The notes beneath the pieces were generated by a model. The model was given only the letters and a program-made list of their open reading frames with translations. It was not told where the DNA came from and did no database searches. Source: Mesorhizobium sp. B2-1-1 (lineage in GTDB: Bacteria > Pseudomonadota > Alphaproteobacteria > Rhizobiales > Rhizobiaceae). From it: 64,000 bases of DNA. Within the stretch, counting starts at the first letter, position 1. Every line of letters begins with the position of its first letter. The stretch covers positions 1,805,501 through 1,869,500 of the forward strand of contig NZ_CP083954.1 of assembly GCF_006442975.2 (NCBI RefSeq). The letters are read 5' to 3'. The position numbers were made by a program, and so were the translations under genes. Of the stretch, positions 16,558-29,497 are shown piece by piece.

Positions 16558-17574
16558 GTGAACGAGGCGCGGCATAATCCGCATTCGGAAAGGCGGTGCC
16601 GGCGCCGAAATGCTGGACATGCGGCCGTCAAGGTGGCACTTTCATCCCATGATGCATTGGTGTTTTCGGGTTCGTTCAAATTGAAGACGGCAGCCGAGGA
16701 TTTTTCGGTCGTTCCCCCCTTCGAAATCCGGTCGGGCGCCGAGCAGCGCGTCCCCTTCCTCTTCAACTCACCCCACAGCGGGCGCCATTATCCGGAGCGC
16801 TTCCTCGCCATGGCAAGGCTGGACCGCAACGCCATTCGCCGGTCCGAGGACTGCTATGTCGACGAGCTGTTCGGCGGCGCGGTGGCGCTTGGCGCGCCGA
16901 TGCTCGCGGCTAATTTCCCGCGTGCCTATCTCGACGTCAACCGCGAGCCGTGGGAACTCGATCCGCGCATGTTCGCCGAGCCGGTGCCGTCCTTCTGCAA
17001 CATCCGTTCCGCACGCGTGGCCGGCGGGCTCGGCACCGTTCCGAAGCTTGTCGGTGAAGGCCTCGACATCTATTCCGGCCGCCTGCCGCTGGCCGAAGCG
17101 GTTGCCCGCATCGAGGCGGTCTACAAACCCTATCATGAGACGCTGAAACGGCTGTTGACGCGAACCCACGCGCGTTTCGGCTTTGCCGTGCTGATCGACT
17201 GTCACTCGATGCCGGCGAGCATCCGCGTCGGCGACAACGGCCTGCGGCCCGATTTCATCATTGGTGACCGCTTCGGCATCTCGGCCACCGCGGCATTGAC
17301 CGAGACCGCAATCGGCCTGCTCAACACCATGGGCTATACCGTCGCCCACAACAAGCCCTATGCCGGCGGCTTCATCACCGAACACTACGGTCGCCCGGCG
17401 CGCCATCTCCATGCGCTGCAGATCGAGGTCAATCGCGGGCTCTATATGAATGAGCGGACATTCGAGAAAGCGGCGGGCTTCGATGCGCTGGCCGACGACC
17501 TGGCGCGATTTTCGGCCGACCTGATGGCCATGCCCGACCACCATTTCATGGATCTGCCGCTGGCCGCGGAGTGA
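16558..17574 (+). CDS. N-formylglutamate amidohydrolase family protein
   Basis: A protein of up to 338 residues of the N-formylglutamate amidohydrolase family, zinc enzymes related to carboxypeptidase-like amidases. Conserved segments are LFNSPHSGRHYPERF (about 65-79, metal His), RSEDCYVDELF, NREPWELDPRMF, LLIDCHSMP-like (here VLIDCHSMPAS) and ITEHYGRPARHLHALQIEVNR. It hydrolyses N-formyl- or related N-acyl glutamate to glutamate. The first about 41 residues are basic and poorly conserved-looking; TTG at 16681 (…KTAAEDFSVVPPFEI) is a likely alternative start. No histidine-utilisation genes are adjacent, so a role in histidine degradation is not shown. Confidence 0.88.
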   Translation: MNEARHNPHSERRCRRRNAGHAAVKVALSSHDALVFSGSFKLKTAAEDFSVVPPFEIRSGAEQRVPFLFNSPHSGRHYPERFLAMARLDRNAIRRSEDCYVDELFGGAVALGAPMLAANFPRAYLDVNREPWELDPRMFAEPVPSFCNIRSARVAGGLGTVPKLVGEGLDIYSGRLPLAEAVARIEAVYKPYHETLKRLLTRTHARFGFAVLIDCHSMPASIRVGDNGLRPDFIIGDRFGISATAALTETAIGLLNTMGYTVAHNKPYAGGFITEHYGRPARHLHALQIEVNRGLYMNERTFEKAAGFDALADDLARFSADLMAMPDHHFMDLPLAAE

Positions 17575-17668
17575 ACAGAGCCCGGTTTCATTAGATGGCG
17601 CCATCCACAACCGCCGCATAGTTCTGGGCGACATGGATCGGGATTGGCGGGGATTGCACCTGGCGGCG

Positions 17669-17757
17669 AAAAAAAGACCGCATCGTTCGCACGATACGGT
17701 CGAAGTCTAGGGAGGAAACGCCCAAGGAGGGCATGGACAGGAAACCCTGTCCGAGAT
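17669..17757 (-). ncRNA. mmgR: suhB/mmgR-type trans-acting small RNA
   Basis: Read on the reverse strand: hairpin 1 GGACAGG-GTTT-CCTGTCC (17752-17735), hairpin 2 GCCC-TCCTT-GGGC (17732-17720), an unpaired TTTCCTCCCT (17718-17709), then a terminator hairpin GACCGTATCG-TGCGAA-CGATGCGGTC (17701-17676) and seven T (17675-17669). Two small hairpins, the exposed pyrimidine motif and a Rho-independent terminator are the plan of the alphaproteobacterial suhB/mmgR RNA family. In Sinorhizobium meliloti mmgR limits polyhydroxybutyrate storage and responds to nitrogen. The family name comes from its position beside an inositol-monophosphatase-like gene, and here it is upstream of hisN, a member of that superfamily. 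The 5' end is estimated from the promoter. Confidence 0.85.
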
Positions 17758-17759
17758 CA

Positions 17760-17787
17760 AGGGTATGGTGCGCTGCACAAATGTCAA
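17760..17787 (-). promoter_or_regulatory. Promoter of the mmgR-like sRNA
   Basis: On the reverse strand a perfect -35 TTGACA (17787-17782) is followed after 16 bases by TACCCT (17765-17760). The predicted start falls near 17755, a few bases before hairpin 1 of the RNA. Confidence 0.65.
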
Positions 17788-17957
17788 GCGACCTACCGGC
17801 TTTTTTAATTCAGAGTGATGTGGAAATTGCGCTTCGGTGGCGCCGGCGTGTTATTCTGGCAACAGTCGGCGCGGCGAAAAATCCTGGAACACCCTTGTCT
17901 TGGCGCGGAACTGGCGGCACACGTGGGCTCGGCCATGCTGCAATGCGGGAGAATCAG

Positions 17958-18731
17958 TTGGACATCAGCATCGATTTCATGCGCCGCATCGCGCAAGCGG
18001 CGGCGGCGGAAACCTTGCCGCGCTTCCGCAGCCAGGGTGCGGTCGCCAACAAGGAAAAGGGCAGCTTCGATCCGGTCACCGAAGCCGATCGCGAAGCCGA
18101 GCGCGCCATCCGGGCGCTGATATCGGCGCAATATCCGGACCATGGCATTCTCGGCGAGGAACACGGAAGCGAGAATATTTCCAGCAGGCATGTCTGGGTG
18201 ATCGATCCGATCGACGGCACGCGCGCCTTCATCTCCGGCCTGCCGGTGTGGGGGACGCTGGTCGGATTGACGGTGGAGGGCGATGCCGTTGCCGGATTGA
18301 TGTCGCAGCCCTTCACCGGCGAGCTCTTCTACGCTAACGCTTCCGGTTCTCATTATGAGGGGCCGGGCGGGCCGCGAAAACTGGTCACGCGCAAGACGAC
18401 GAGCCTTGCTGAAGCAACGCTGTTCACCACGACGCCGGCGCTGTTCAAGGGCGAGGCGCGCCTGCGCTACGACCAGTTCGAGAGGCAGGTGCAACTCGCT
18501 CGCTATGGCACCGACTGCTACGCCTTCGCCATGGTCGCCGCGGGAAGCGTCGACATCGTCGCCGATCCCGGACTGAAGCCCTATGACATCGTGGCGCTGA
18601 TCCCCATCATCGAGAAGGCGGGCGGCGTGGTCACCACCTTCGACGGCGGGCCGGCCGAGAATGGCGGCGATATATTGGCGGCGGCGACGCCCGAGCTCCA
18701 TGCAGCGGCGATGGCGGCCCTGCGCGGCTGA
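17958..18731 (+). CDS. hisN: Histidinol-phosphatase, inositol monophosphatase family
   Basis: A 257-residue Mg2+-dependent phosphatase. Metal and substrate motifs are GEEHGSE (about 69-75), DPIDGTRAFISGLPVWGTL (about 85-103) and, near the end, KPYDIVALIPIIEKAGG with the last Asp. The RAFISGLP-type sequence after DGT is characteristic of the HisN histidinol-phosphate phosphatases of alphaproteobacteria, which make histidinol in histidine biosynthesis; a general inositol monophosphatase is the alternative. TTG at 17958 is chosen because GGGAGA sits 5-6 bases before it and gives the usual length. ATG at 17943 has no ribosome site, and longer readings run into the sRNA locus. Confidence 0.88.
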   Translation: MDISIDFMRRIAQAAAAETLPRFRSQGAVANKEKGSFDPVTEADREAERAIRALISAQYPDHGILGEEHGSENISSRHVWVIDPIDGTRAFISGLPVWGTLVGLTVEGDAVAGLMSQPFTGELFYANASGSHYEGPGGPRKLVTRKTTSLAEATLFTTTPALFKGEARLRYDQFERQVQLARYGTDCYAFAMVAAGSVDIVADPGLKPYDIVALIPIIEKAGGVVTTFDGGPAENGGDILAAATPELHAAAMAALRG

Positions 18732-18755
18732 GCATCCGTTTCGCCGCGATGCGCT

Positions 18756-19199
18756 TTAGGCGTCTGAGAGACGCAGGCCCCATAGAATGAGCGCGAAAGC
18801 GATGAGGCCGGTCGGCGCGGACGAATAGGCGATGCCTTTGATCGCGTATTCCTGAAAGGCGCTTCCATGCGCGGCTCCGGCCGCCAGCGGCATCGTCTCG
18901 TTGCCGGCTCCCCAGAGGCTGGCCATCACATAGGCTGCCAGGATGGCCAAGGCTGAATAGATCAGGAACCAGAACGCAATCCGCGACATCGCGACGCCAA
19001 GATTGAGCCTGGACCAGACGAGACCCAAAACCAGCAGCAGGACGCCCTGCAAGGCGCTGAGCGTGTGAACCGACAATCCGAGCCGCGGTGCGGCGAGGTA
19101 TGGGATGGCGAACCCTTCGAATGACGAAAACAGCAGGAGGGCGATGCCGAGCTGCAGCAGGCGATGGCCCTGGCGTGGCAGCGTGCCCGATGCGTTCAT
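18756..19199 (-). CDS. Four-helix membrane protein, hydroxylaminobenzene mutase-like
   Basis: A 147-residue integral membrane protein with four hydrophobic segments (about 13-33, 45-62, 71-92, 122-142). The pattern GHRLLQLGIALLLFSS, PRLGLSVHTLSALQGVLLLVLGLVWSRL and AGAAHGSAFQEYAIK resembles the HabA/HabB hydroxylaminobenzene mutase-like family. True mutase activity is not implied, because most members are uncharacterised. Convergent with hisN (24 bases apart). Confidence 0.65.
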   Translation of the reverse strand: MNASGTLPRQGHRLLQLGIALLLFSSFEGFAIPYLAAPRLGLSVHTLSALQGVLLLVLGLVWSRLNLGVAMSRIAFWFLIYSALAILAAYVMASLWGAGNETMPLAAGAAHGSAFQEYAIKGIAYSSAPTGLIAFALILWGLRLSDA

Positions 19200-19504
19200 G
19201 ACCGCTCCTCCCGATCCCGTCGACTGACCTCTGCGGACGGTAACTAGCGCCCGGCGCCGGAACGGGAACCAGGCGTCGAGCTGTCTCCGGCCGAACGGCC
19301 GAATTGAGAAGCATGCATAGCCGTTAAACCTGCCGAGGCGTCGGCGCGATCATCGTCCGACATTGATCCGTGCAAGACGGCGTGCTGGGAACGGGCGTTG
19401 TCGGCGGATAGCGGGGCGACCTGGGGGGCCAACCGGATTATGGAATTTCGCCAACCAGGCATGAGCCGGCGCCGGACCGGCTCCGGTCTCGGCAATACGC
19501 GCCA
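19200..19504. other. Intergenic region, nothing recognised
   Basis: About 305 bases between two reverse-strand genes. It contains the promoter region of the membrane protein at 18756 and the 3' end of the hydrolase message. I find no convincing small gene, terminator or repeat. Confidence 0.4.
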
Positions 19505-20485
19505 TCAGGCCGTCGGGTCGTCGCTGCCGGGAATGAAAGCGTCGAAGGCGGCGAGGAATTGCTCGCGGTAGATGTCGGCCTCCTGCAGGATCTCGTGACG
19601 CGCGCCGTCGATCATGAGCAGCGAGCCGAGGCGCAGACGCCTGGCATAGGCTTCCACGGCCTTGGTCGAGACGACCTGATCGGCACCGGCGGCGATGACC
19701 AGCAGGGGGACCCGGATGCGGGCCATGAATTCGGGATCGCTTACCGCTTCCGCGGCTTCGGCAGCCGCTCTCAGCCAGCGGATCGTCGGGCCGCCAAGCG
19801 CCAGTTGCGGGTGATCCTCGTAGATCTTGGTGTTGCGGCGGTAGCGTTCCGGATCCGTCGTTACCTTGTTGGTGTCGAAGGGAGCGGTAACCTTCGGCCG
19901 CGGCCCCCAGGCGGCGTAAAGCCGGCCAAGGCCCAGGGCACAAAACAGCGAACAGACGCGGCGGACCGTCCGGATCGAGACGGGCAGGTCGGGCAAGGTG
20001 AAGAACGGCGCGATCAGCACCATGCGCCGCACGCGGTTGACCATGGAGGGCGAAGCAAGCAGCGTGATCACGGCGCCGGCCGAATGGGCAAGGATGTAGT
20101 ACGGCCCGCGGCAGTCCGGCAGCACGATCTCCTCGAAGAACTGTTCAAGGTCGGCCGTGTGGTCGCGGAAGGACCTGATATAGCCGCGCTGGCGATCACG
20201 GATCAGCCGGTCGGAGCCGCCTTGGCCGCGCCAGTCCAGCGTGGCGACGCCAAAACCGCGCGCCGCAAGGTCGCGGATGGTTTCGAAATATTTCTCGATG
20301 CACTCGTTGCGGCCGGACAGCAGCACCACGGTGCCCTTCATCGGGCGGGCGACCGCGGCGAACAGGCCATAGCGTATCTTCTTGCCGTCGCGTGCCGTAA
20401 AAAAGCCGCCGGTGGCGTTTTCCGGTCGCGGGTTGCCCTCAGTTTCATGAAAAAGGGGAGTTTCGTGAAAAGGGAGATCCGTCAT
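19505..20485 (-). CDS. Alpha/beta hydrolase (lysophospholipase PldB-like)
   Basis: A 326-residue cytoplasmic alpha/beta hydrolase. Landmarks are the oxyanion-hole region VVLLSGRNECIEKY (about 53-66), TLDWRGQGGSDR (about 81-92), the nucleophile elbow AHSAGA (about 135-140, Ser nucleophile in H-S-A-G), acid residue in AAGADQVVS and His in DGARHEILQE (about 298-307). The DWRGQG and SGRNE segments resemble the lysophospholipase/monoacylglycerol lipase group. Standalone gene; the physiological ester is unknown. Confidence 0.88.
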   Translation of the reverse strand: MTDLPFHETPLFHETEGNPRPENATGGFFTARDGKKIRYGLFAAVARPMKGTVVLLSGRNECIEKYFETIRDLAARGFGVATLDWRGQGGSDRLIRDRQRGYIRSFRDHTADLEQFFEEIVLPDCRGPYYILAHSAGAVITLLASPSMVNRVRRMVLIAPFFTLPDLPVSIRTVRRVCSLFCALGLGRLYAAWGPRPKVTAPFDTNKVTTDPERYRRNTKIYEDHPQLALGGPTIRWLRAAAEAAEAVSDPEFMARIRVPLLVIAAGADQVVSTKAVEAYARRLRLGSLLMIDGARHEILQEADIYREQFLAAFDAFIPGSDDPTA

Positions 20486-20820
20486 TCGGCGCTTCGTGCT
20501 CGGCGTCTCGCATGCCTGCCTGTCGTGGCCGGCCTCGCCAAGGTTGATAGCCGTCCATGGGCCAAAAGCAAAGGAATTCCGGGAGGCGTCGGATCGGCAA
20601 CAGGGAAGGCCGGAAGCCGCTATGAGCGCGCTTCCGGCCCCTGTCGATCCGGGAGGAAGGGACGTTGCACCCGGTTCGGCCTCGTCGCGGCGCCCGGTCC
20701 ATGCAAATCCGGCGCCGCTTGTCCTTGATGTCGAGAGCAGTCTAGCGGCGGCTGTCTGAACGCGCGCAAAAGCGCCGGTTCATCTGCCGTTCATCCTCGA
20801 TTTTTGCCGGGAGGCAAAAT
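20486..20820. other. Intergenic region before the heat-shock promoter
   Basis: 335 bases between the divergent hydrolase and hsp20 genes. It holds the hydrolase promoter region. No gene or repeat could be supported. Confidence 0.4.
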
Positions 20821-20849
20821 CTTGAAATGGCTTTGCCCGCTCCCCAAAT
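20821..20849 (+). promoter_or_regulatory. RpoH (sigma-32) heat-shock promoter of hsp20
   Basis: CTTGAAA (20821-20827) and CCCCAAAT (20842-20849) are separated by 14 bases, a close match to the sigma-32 consensus CTTGAAA-N12-15-CCCATnT. The start would be near 20856, leaving a leader of about 100 bases, the size of a ROSE element. Confidence 0.8.
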
Positions 20850-20855
20850 GTGGAT

Positions 20856-20958
20856 TGCGGCCGCCAATGTCGGGGCCGCTGGTCAAACCGGAACGCCGCT
20901 CACGGGTTTCGCACCGGCCAAACGCAAACCTTGTTGCTCAACAGGAGAACACACCATG
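20856..20958 (+). promoter_or_regulatory. ROSE-type RNA thermometer in the hsp20 leader
   Basis: The leader contains a stem GCGGCC/GGCCGC (20857-20862 with 20874-20879) and, just before the gene, TTGCT (20934-20938) facing the ribosome site AGGAG (20943-20947) across a short loop. The U-U/C-G-C-U element opposite AGGA, with its G-G mismatch, is the hallmark of ROSE thermometers, which hide the ribosome site of rhizobial small heat-shock genes at normal temperature and melt on heating. Identified by eye; folding was not computed. Confidence 0.7.
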
Positions 20959-21423
20959 CGTCACGTTGATTTTTCCCCGCTCTATCGCTCGACCGTCGGC
21001 TTCGACCGTCTCTTCACCATGCTTGATTCCCTTGCGCAGCCCGATGGCGCGCAGACCTATCCGCCCTACAATATCGAGCGCACCGGTGAGGATGCCTACC
21101 GCATCTCGATGGCTGTCGCCGGCTTCTCGGACGAGGAGATCTCGATCGAGGCCCACCGCAATGTGCTGACCGTGAAAGGCGAGCGCAAGGATGAGGGCAC
21201 CGGCGAGGGTTCCGAACTGCTCTATCGCGGCATTGCCTCCAGGGCCTTCGAGCGCCGCTTCCAGCTTGCCGACCACGTCGAGGTCGTGGGCGCCACGCTG
21301 AAGAACGGCCTGCTCTTTGTCGACCTGAAGCGCAACATCCCCGAGGAACTGAAGCCGCGCAAGATCGCGATCACTTCGGCTCCGGCCAAGGCCAAGCAGA
21401 TCGAGGCCAAGACCGCTGCGTAA
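20956..21423 (+). CDS. Small heat-shock protein, Hsp20/alpha-crystallin family
   Basis: A 155-residue IbpA-type holdase chaperone. It starts MRHVDFSPLYRSTVGFDRLF, the typical rhizobial class A N terminus. The alpha-crystallin domain spans about residues 33-130 (YNIERTGEDAYRISMAVAGF to GLLFVDLKRNIPEE), followed by the ELKPRKIAI segment with the I-x-I motif and a short Lys/Ala tail. It binds unfolding proteins during heat stress. Control appears double: sigma-32 promoter and ROSE leader. A perfect terminator follows. Confidence 0.95.
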   Translation: MRHVDFSPLYRSTVGFDRLFTMLDSLAQPDGAQTYPPYNIERTGEDAYRISMAVAGFSDEEISIEAHRNVLTVKGERKDEGTGEGSELLYRGIASRAFERRFQLADHVEVVGATLKNGLLFVDLKRNIPEELKPRKIAITSAPAKAKQIEAKTAA

Positions 21424-21446
21424 TCCCTAAGTCTCCTCCCGAGACG

Positions 21447-21481
21447 GAAGCGGCGCCGAAAGGCGCCGCTTCTTTTTTTTT
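21447..21481 (+). terminator. Strong Rho-independent terminator after hsp20
   Basis: GAAGCGGCGCC (21447-21457) pairs perfectly with GGCGCCGCTTC (21462-21472) around a GAAA tetraloop, followed by nine T. It begins 23 bases after the hsp20 stop. Confidence 0.95.
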
Positions 21482-21495
21482 GCCGGGAACAGCAA

Positions 21496-22548
21496 TTACC
21501 CGGCGATCAACTGGCCAAAGCGGTCGACTTCCTCTGACGTCGTCGCAAAACTGGTGACGAAGCGATAGAGCAATTCGTCCTCGCCGATATGGCCTTCGAA
21601 GCCATGCGGCTTGTGCCAGTCGTAGAAAACAGCACCCGCCGCCTGCAGCCTGTCGGCTTCAGCCTTTTTCATCACCGCGAAAACCTCGTTCGCTTGCGGC
21701 AGCCAGGCCAGTTTCGCCGTCTCGGAATCCTCGATCGCCGCGGCAAGGCGGGCAGCCATGGCATTGGCGTGCCTGGCGGTGTCGAGCCACAGGCCGTCGC
21801 GGAAATAAGCCTCGAACTGTGCCGCGATAAAGCGCGATTTGGAAAACAGCTGGGCGGCGCGCTTGCGCAGGAAGGCCAATTCCCGGGCACGCTCGAGATC
21901 GAACAGCACGATCGCCTCGGCGCACCAGCAGCCGTTCTTGGTGCCGCCGAAAGACAGTATGTCGACGCCACTTTTCCAGGTCATTTCGGCGGGCGTCGTG
22001 TCGAGCGCGACCAGTGCATTGGCAAAGCGGGCGCCGTCCATATGCAATGGCACGGAATGTTGCCGCGCGATGGCCGAGATCGCGGCGATGTCATGCAGGC
22101 CGTAGACCGTGCCGACCTCCGTCGACTGGGTGATCGAGACCGCCATCGGCCGGCCCCAATGGACCACCTCGCCGGCGAAACGGCCGATCGCCGTTTCCAG
22201 ATTGTGCGGATCGATCCGGCCCAGCGCGCCGTCGACGGCATGCAGCCGCGAGCCGCCGGAGAAATATTCCGGTGCGCCGCACTCATCTTCGATGACATGC
22301 GATTCGCGATGAGCGAAGGAAATGCCGCCGGGCTTGTTGTAGGCGGTCAGCGCCAGCGAATTGGCGGCGGTGCCGGTGGCCACGAAGAACACCGCAACCT
22401 CGCGTTCGAAGATTTCGCTGAAGCGCTGGCAGACGGCCTGGTCGAGCGCGCCATCGCCATAGGCAGTGGAAAAGCCGCCGGCGTGGGCCGAGAGGCCGGA
22501 GGCGATGTTGGGGTGGGCGCCTGCCCAATTGTCGGAAGCGAAGAACAT
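21496..22548 (-). CDS. ltaE: Low-specificity L-threonine aldolase
   Basis: A 350-residue PLP enzyme of fold type I. It starts MFFASDNWAGAHPNI. FVATGTAANSLAL (about 55-67) is the phosphate-binding loop; LHMDGARFANAL (about 174-185) carries the cofactor Asp, and SFGGTKNGCWCAEAIV (about 205-220) the Schiff-base Lys. It cleaves threonine or allo-threonine to glycine and acetaldehyde. Rhizobial members of this length are annotated as low-specificity aldolases or the related beta-eliminating lyases. An in-frame reading extends upstream to 22803 but looks non-coding. Convergent with hsp20. Confidence 0.9.
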   Translation of the reverse strand: MFFASDNWAGAHPNIASGLSAHAGGFSTAYGDGALDQAVCQRFSEIFEREVAVFFVATGTAANSLALTAYNKPGGISFAHRESHVIEDECGAPEYFSGGSRLHAVDGALGRIDPHNLETAIGRFAGEVVHWGRPMAVSITQSTEVGTVYGLHDIAAISAIARQHSVPLHMDGARFANALVALDTTPAEMTWKSGVDILSFGGTKNGCWCAEAIVLFDLERARELAFLRKRAAQLFSKSRFIAAQFEAYFRDGLWLDTARHANAMAARLAAAIEDSETAKLAWLPQANEVFAVMKKAEADRLQAAGAVFYDWHKPHGFEGHIGEDELLYRFVTSFATTSEEVDRFGQLIAG

Positions 22549-23021
22549 GCATCTGCCTGTGCTGGGAAAATCGCTGCAACCTTGACCGGTTTCATGGCTG
22601 GCTCGCAAGGGCCAGACGCTAGAAAACGGGTAAAGCCAGCGAGCTGCCGAAAACCGGCAGGGACGGAAGCTTGCGTTTAGCGGGTATTTCACGAAGCTTT
22701 GTGTCGCAGAACGCCGAAGTTTTTTGTGAATCGGTCTTGTATGCGCCCGGCTTTTCTGCCATAAAAATTTAGGACAGTAGTGCTGTCTTATTTTGTCGCG
22801 CAAAACAGGCTGGATTGGCGTATTCTAAGCCTCTCCGGCTTTTGCCGCGAGCGACAGGTGGACGGCCGTGCTCTGGCCTGTACGATACCGGATGCGAACC
22901 GCGCGGCGAGCCGCATGGTTCGGCAAGGATTTCGCAAGACGTGCCGTAAGGATGAAGGGGAAGCAATGCGCTTCCCGAGGCAAACCAGCGCCCGCAAGGA
23001 CGCGGAATGGAGGACAGGACG
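22549..23021. other. Divergent ltaE/gltB intergenic region
   Basis: 473 bases containing both promoters and a probable long gltB leader. A dyad GACAG-N5-CTGTC lies at 22773-22787 (described separately). I could not fix a -10/-35 pair for gltB, and recognise no riboswitch. Confidence 0.4.
22771..22789. promoter_or_regulatory. Operator-like dyad upstream of gltB
   Basis: GACAG (22773-22777) and CTGTC (22783-22787) flank five bases; the flanks AG and TT extend the symmetry. It is followed by TTATTTTGTC and sits about 235 bases before gltB in an AT-rich patch. It may bind a nitrogen or amino-acid regulator; which one cannot be told. Confidence 0.35.
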
Positions 23022-27746
<4,725 letters not shown>

Positions 27747-27758
27747 ATCTTCGCAAAG

Positions 27759-27782
27759 GCCGGGAAGCCCAGGCTTCCCGGC
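27759..27782 (+). promoter_or_regulatory. Intercistronic hairpin between gltB and gltD
   Basis: GCCGGGAAG (27759-27767) pairs with CTTCCCGGC (27774-27782) across six bases. No T-run follows. It lies 12 bases after the gltB stop and may set the gltB:gltD message ratio or protect the gltB 3' end. Confidence 0.55.
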
Positions 27783-27888
27783 TCCATGTCACTGATAATT
27801 TGACCTCTCGCGGAAGGTTGCCACGGCTGCCTGAAGAGGTTAACGGGTGCGGCGAAAACCGCACCATCTGGACAGCAGGAACTGGACT

Positions 27889-29343
27889 ATGGGCAAGGTA
27901 ACAGGCTTTCTCGAGATCGACCGGCAGGTGCACAAGTACCAGCCGGCCTCCGACCGCATCCGGCATTTCCGCGAGTTTACGCTGCCGATGTCGGACAAGG
28001 AGGTCGAGAAACAGGCCGCGCGCTGCATGGACTGCGGCATCCCGTTCTGTCACGGGCCGACCGGCTGCCCGATCCACAACCAGATCCCGGACTGGAACGA
28101 CCTCGTCTATAACAGGGACTGGGACAATGCGATCCGCAACCTGCATTCGACCAACAATTTCCCCGAATTCACCGGCCGCATCTGCCCCGCGCCTTGCGAG
28201 GAAGCCTGCACGCTGAACCTCGAGGACATTCCGGTGGCCATCAAGACGGTCGAGCAGGCGATCGCCGACAAGGCCTACGAGACCGGCCATATCAGGCCCT
28301 ATCCGCCGGAGAGGAAGACGGGCAAGCGCGTCGCCGTCATCGGCTCCGGCCCGGCCGGCATGGCCGCCGCCCAGCAGCTCGGCCGCGCCGGCCATGATGT
28401 CCATGTCTACGAACGCGAAAGCCGGCCAGGCGGGCTGATGCGCTATGGCATTCCCGACTTCAAGATCGAGAAGCACTATATCGATCGCCGCATCGAGCAG
28501 ATGCAGGGCGAAGGCGTGACCTTCCATTGCGGCGTCAATGTCGGCATCGACAAGCCCGTGGCCGAACTGCTCGCCGAGCACGACGCGGTGCTCTATTGCG
28601 GCGGATCCGAGACCCCGCGTGCGGCCAACATCCCCGGTGACGATCTCGGCGGCGTCTATGACGCGATGCCTTACCTGGTGCAGCAGAACCGGCGTGTCGG
28701 CGGCGAGCCGATCCAGTCGGTGGCGTGGCCGTCGCACCCGATCATCGCCAGCGGCCAGCATGTCGTCGTCGTCGGCGGCGGCGATACCGCTTCCGACTGC
28801 GTCGGCACCGCCTTCCGCCAAGGCGCCGTGCGCGTCACGCAGCTCGACATCCGTCCGCAGCCGCCGGAGAAGGAAGACAAGCTCGCCGTCTGGCCCTACT
28901 GGGCGACCAAGATGCGCACCTCCTCCTCGCAGGCCGAGGGCGCCGAGCGCGAATTCCAGGTGGCGACACTCGAATTCATCGGCGAGGAAGGCCAGCTGAC
29001 CGGTGTCAAATGCTGCGAGGTCGACGACAAGCGCCGACCGATCGTCGGCACCGAGTTCGTCATCCGCGCCGATCTCGCCTTCATCGCCATCGGCTTTGCC
29101 GGGCCGGCCATGGCCGGCGTGGTGTCTGAACTGGAAGGTGAGATGAAGATCGTCACCGACAGCCGGCGCTCCCGCAATGTCGAGGCCAATGACCGCGACT
29201 ACCGGACCAGCGTCGACAGGCTCTATGCCGCGGGTGACGTGCGTCGGGGCCAGTCGCTGGTGGTCTGGGCGATCCGCGAGGGTCGGCAGGCGGCGCGTTC
29301 GATCGACGAGGCATTGATGGGTTCGAGCGTCCTGCCCCGCTGA
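27889..29343 (+). CDS. gltD: Glutamate synthase (NADPH) small subunit
   Basis: A 484-residue beta subunit starting MGKVTGFLEIDRQVHKYQPA. The N-terminal part holds two Cys clusters for 4Fe-4S centres (RCMDCGIPFCHGPTGCPIHN, about 44-63, and GRICPAPCEEACTLN, about 94-108). FAD-binding GSGPAGMAAAQQLGRAGH follows near 153 and the NADPH-binding VVVGGGDTASDCVGTA near 296. It takes electrons from NADPH and passes them to GltB. AGGA precedes the ATG. The gene set gltB-gltD is complete, so this organism can assimilate ammonia by GS-GOGAT. Confidence 0.97.
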   Translation: MGKVTGFLEIDRQVHKYQPASDRIRHFREFTLPMSDKEVEKQAARCMDCGIPFCHGPTGCPIHNQIPDWNDLVYNRDWDNAIRNLHSTNNFPEFTGRICPAPCEEACTLNLEDIPVAIKTVEQAIADKAYETGHIRPYPPERKTGKRVAVIGSGPAGMAAAQQLGRAGHDVHVYERESRPGGLMRYGIPDFKIEKHYIDRRIEQMQGEGVTFHCGVNVGIDKPVAELLAEHDAVLYCGGSETPRAANIPGDDLGGVYDAMPYLVQQNRRVGGEPIQSVAWPSHPIIASGQHVVVVGGGDTASDCVGTAFRQGAVRVTQLDIRPQPPEKEDKLAVWPYWATKMRTSSSQAEGAEREFQVATLEFIGEEGQLTGVKCCEVDDKRRPIVGTEFVIRADLAFIAIGFAGPAMAGVVSELEGEMKIVTDSRRSRNVEANDRDYRTSVDRLYAAGDVRRGQSLVVWAIREGRQAARSIDEALMGSSVLPR

Positions 29344-29361
29344 GCCCGTTTGGAAACTCTA

Positions 29362-29462
29362 CTGCTGCGGCCATAAGGCGTTTTCTGCGCTTCCGGTGCT
29401 CCCGTACCCAAAAAGTACGCTCGCTCCGGTTCTTGAAAACGCCATCCTATGGCTCGCAGCAG
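29362..29462. repeat. Long imperfect palindromic intergenic element
   Basis: Arms of about 28 bases (CTGCTGCG…GGCGTTTTC at 29362-29385 and GAAAACGCC…CGCAGCAG at 29435-29462) enclose a second imperfect palindrome centred on GTAC-N7-GTAC (29404-29418). This build is typical of rhizobial intergenic mosaic/palindromic repeats. It lies between convergent gltD and the DUF459 gene and could form a bidirectional transcript end. Confidence 0.65.
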
Positions 29463-29497
29463 CGGGTTCCGAAAACCGGTTTCGGCCCTCCGCGCTG

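Noticed and set aside
17733..17957. Longer start for hisN
   Set aside because: It would cover the sRNA locus and adds residues unlike the family. The TTG at 17958 has the only good ribosome site.
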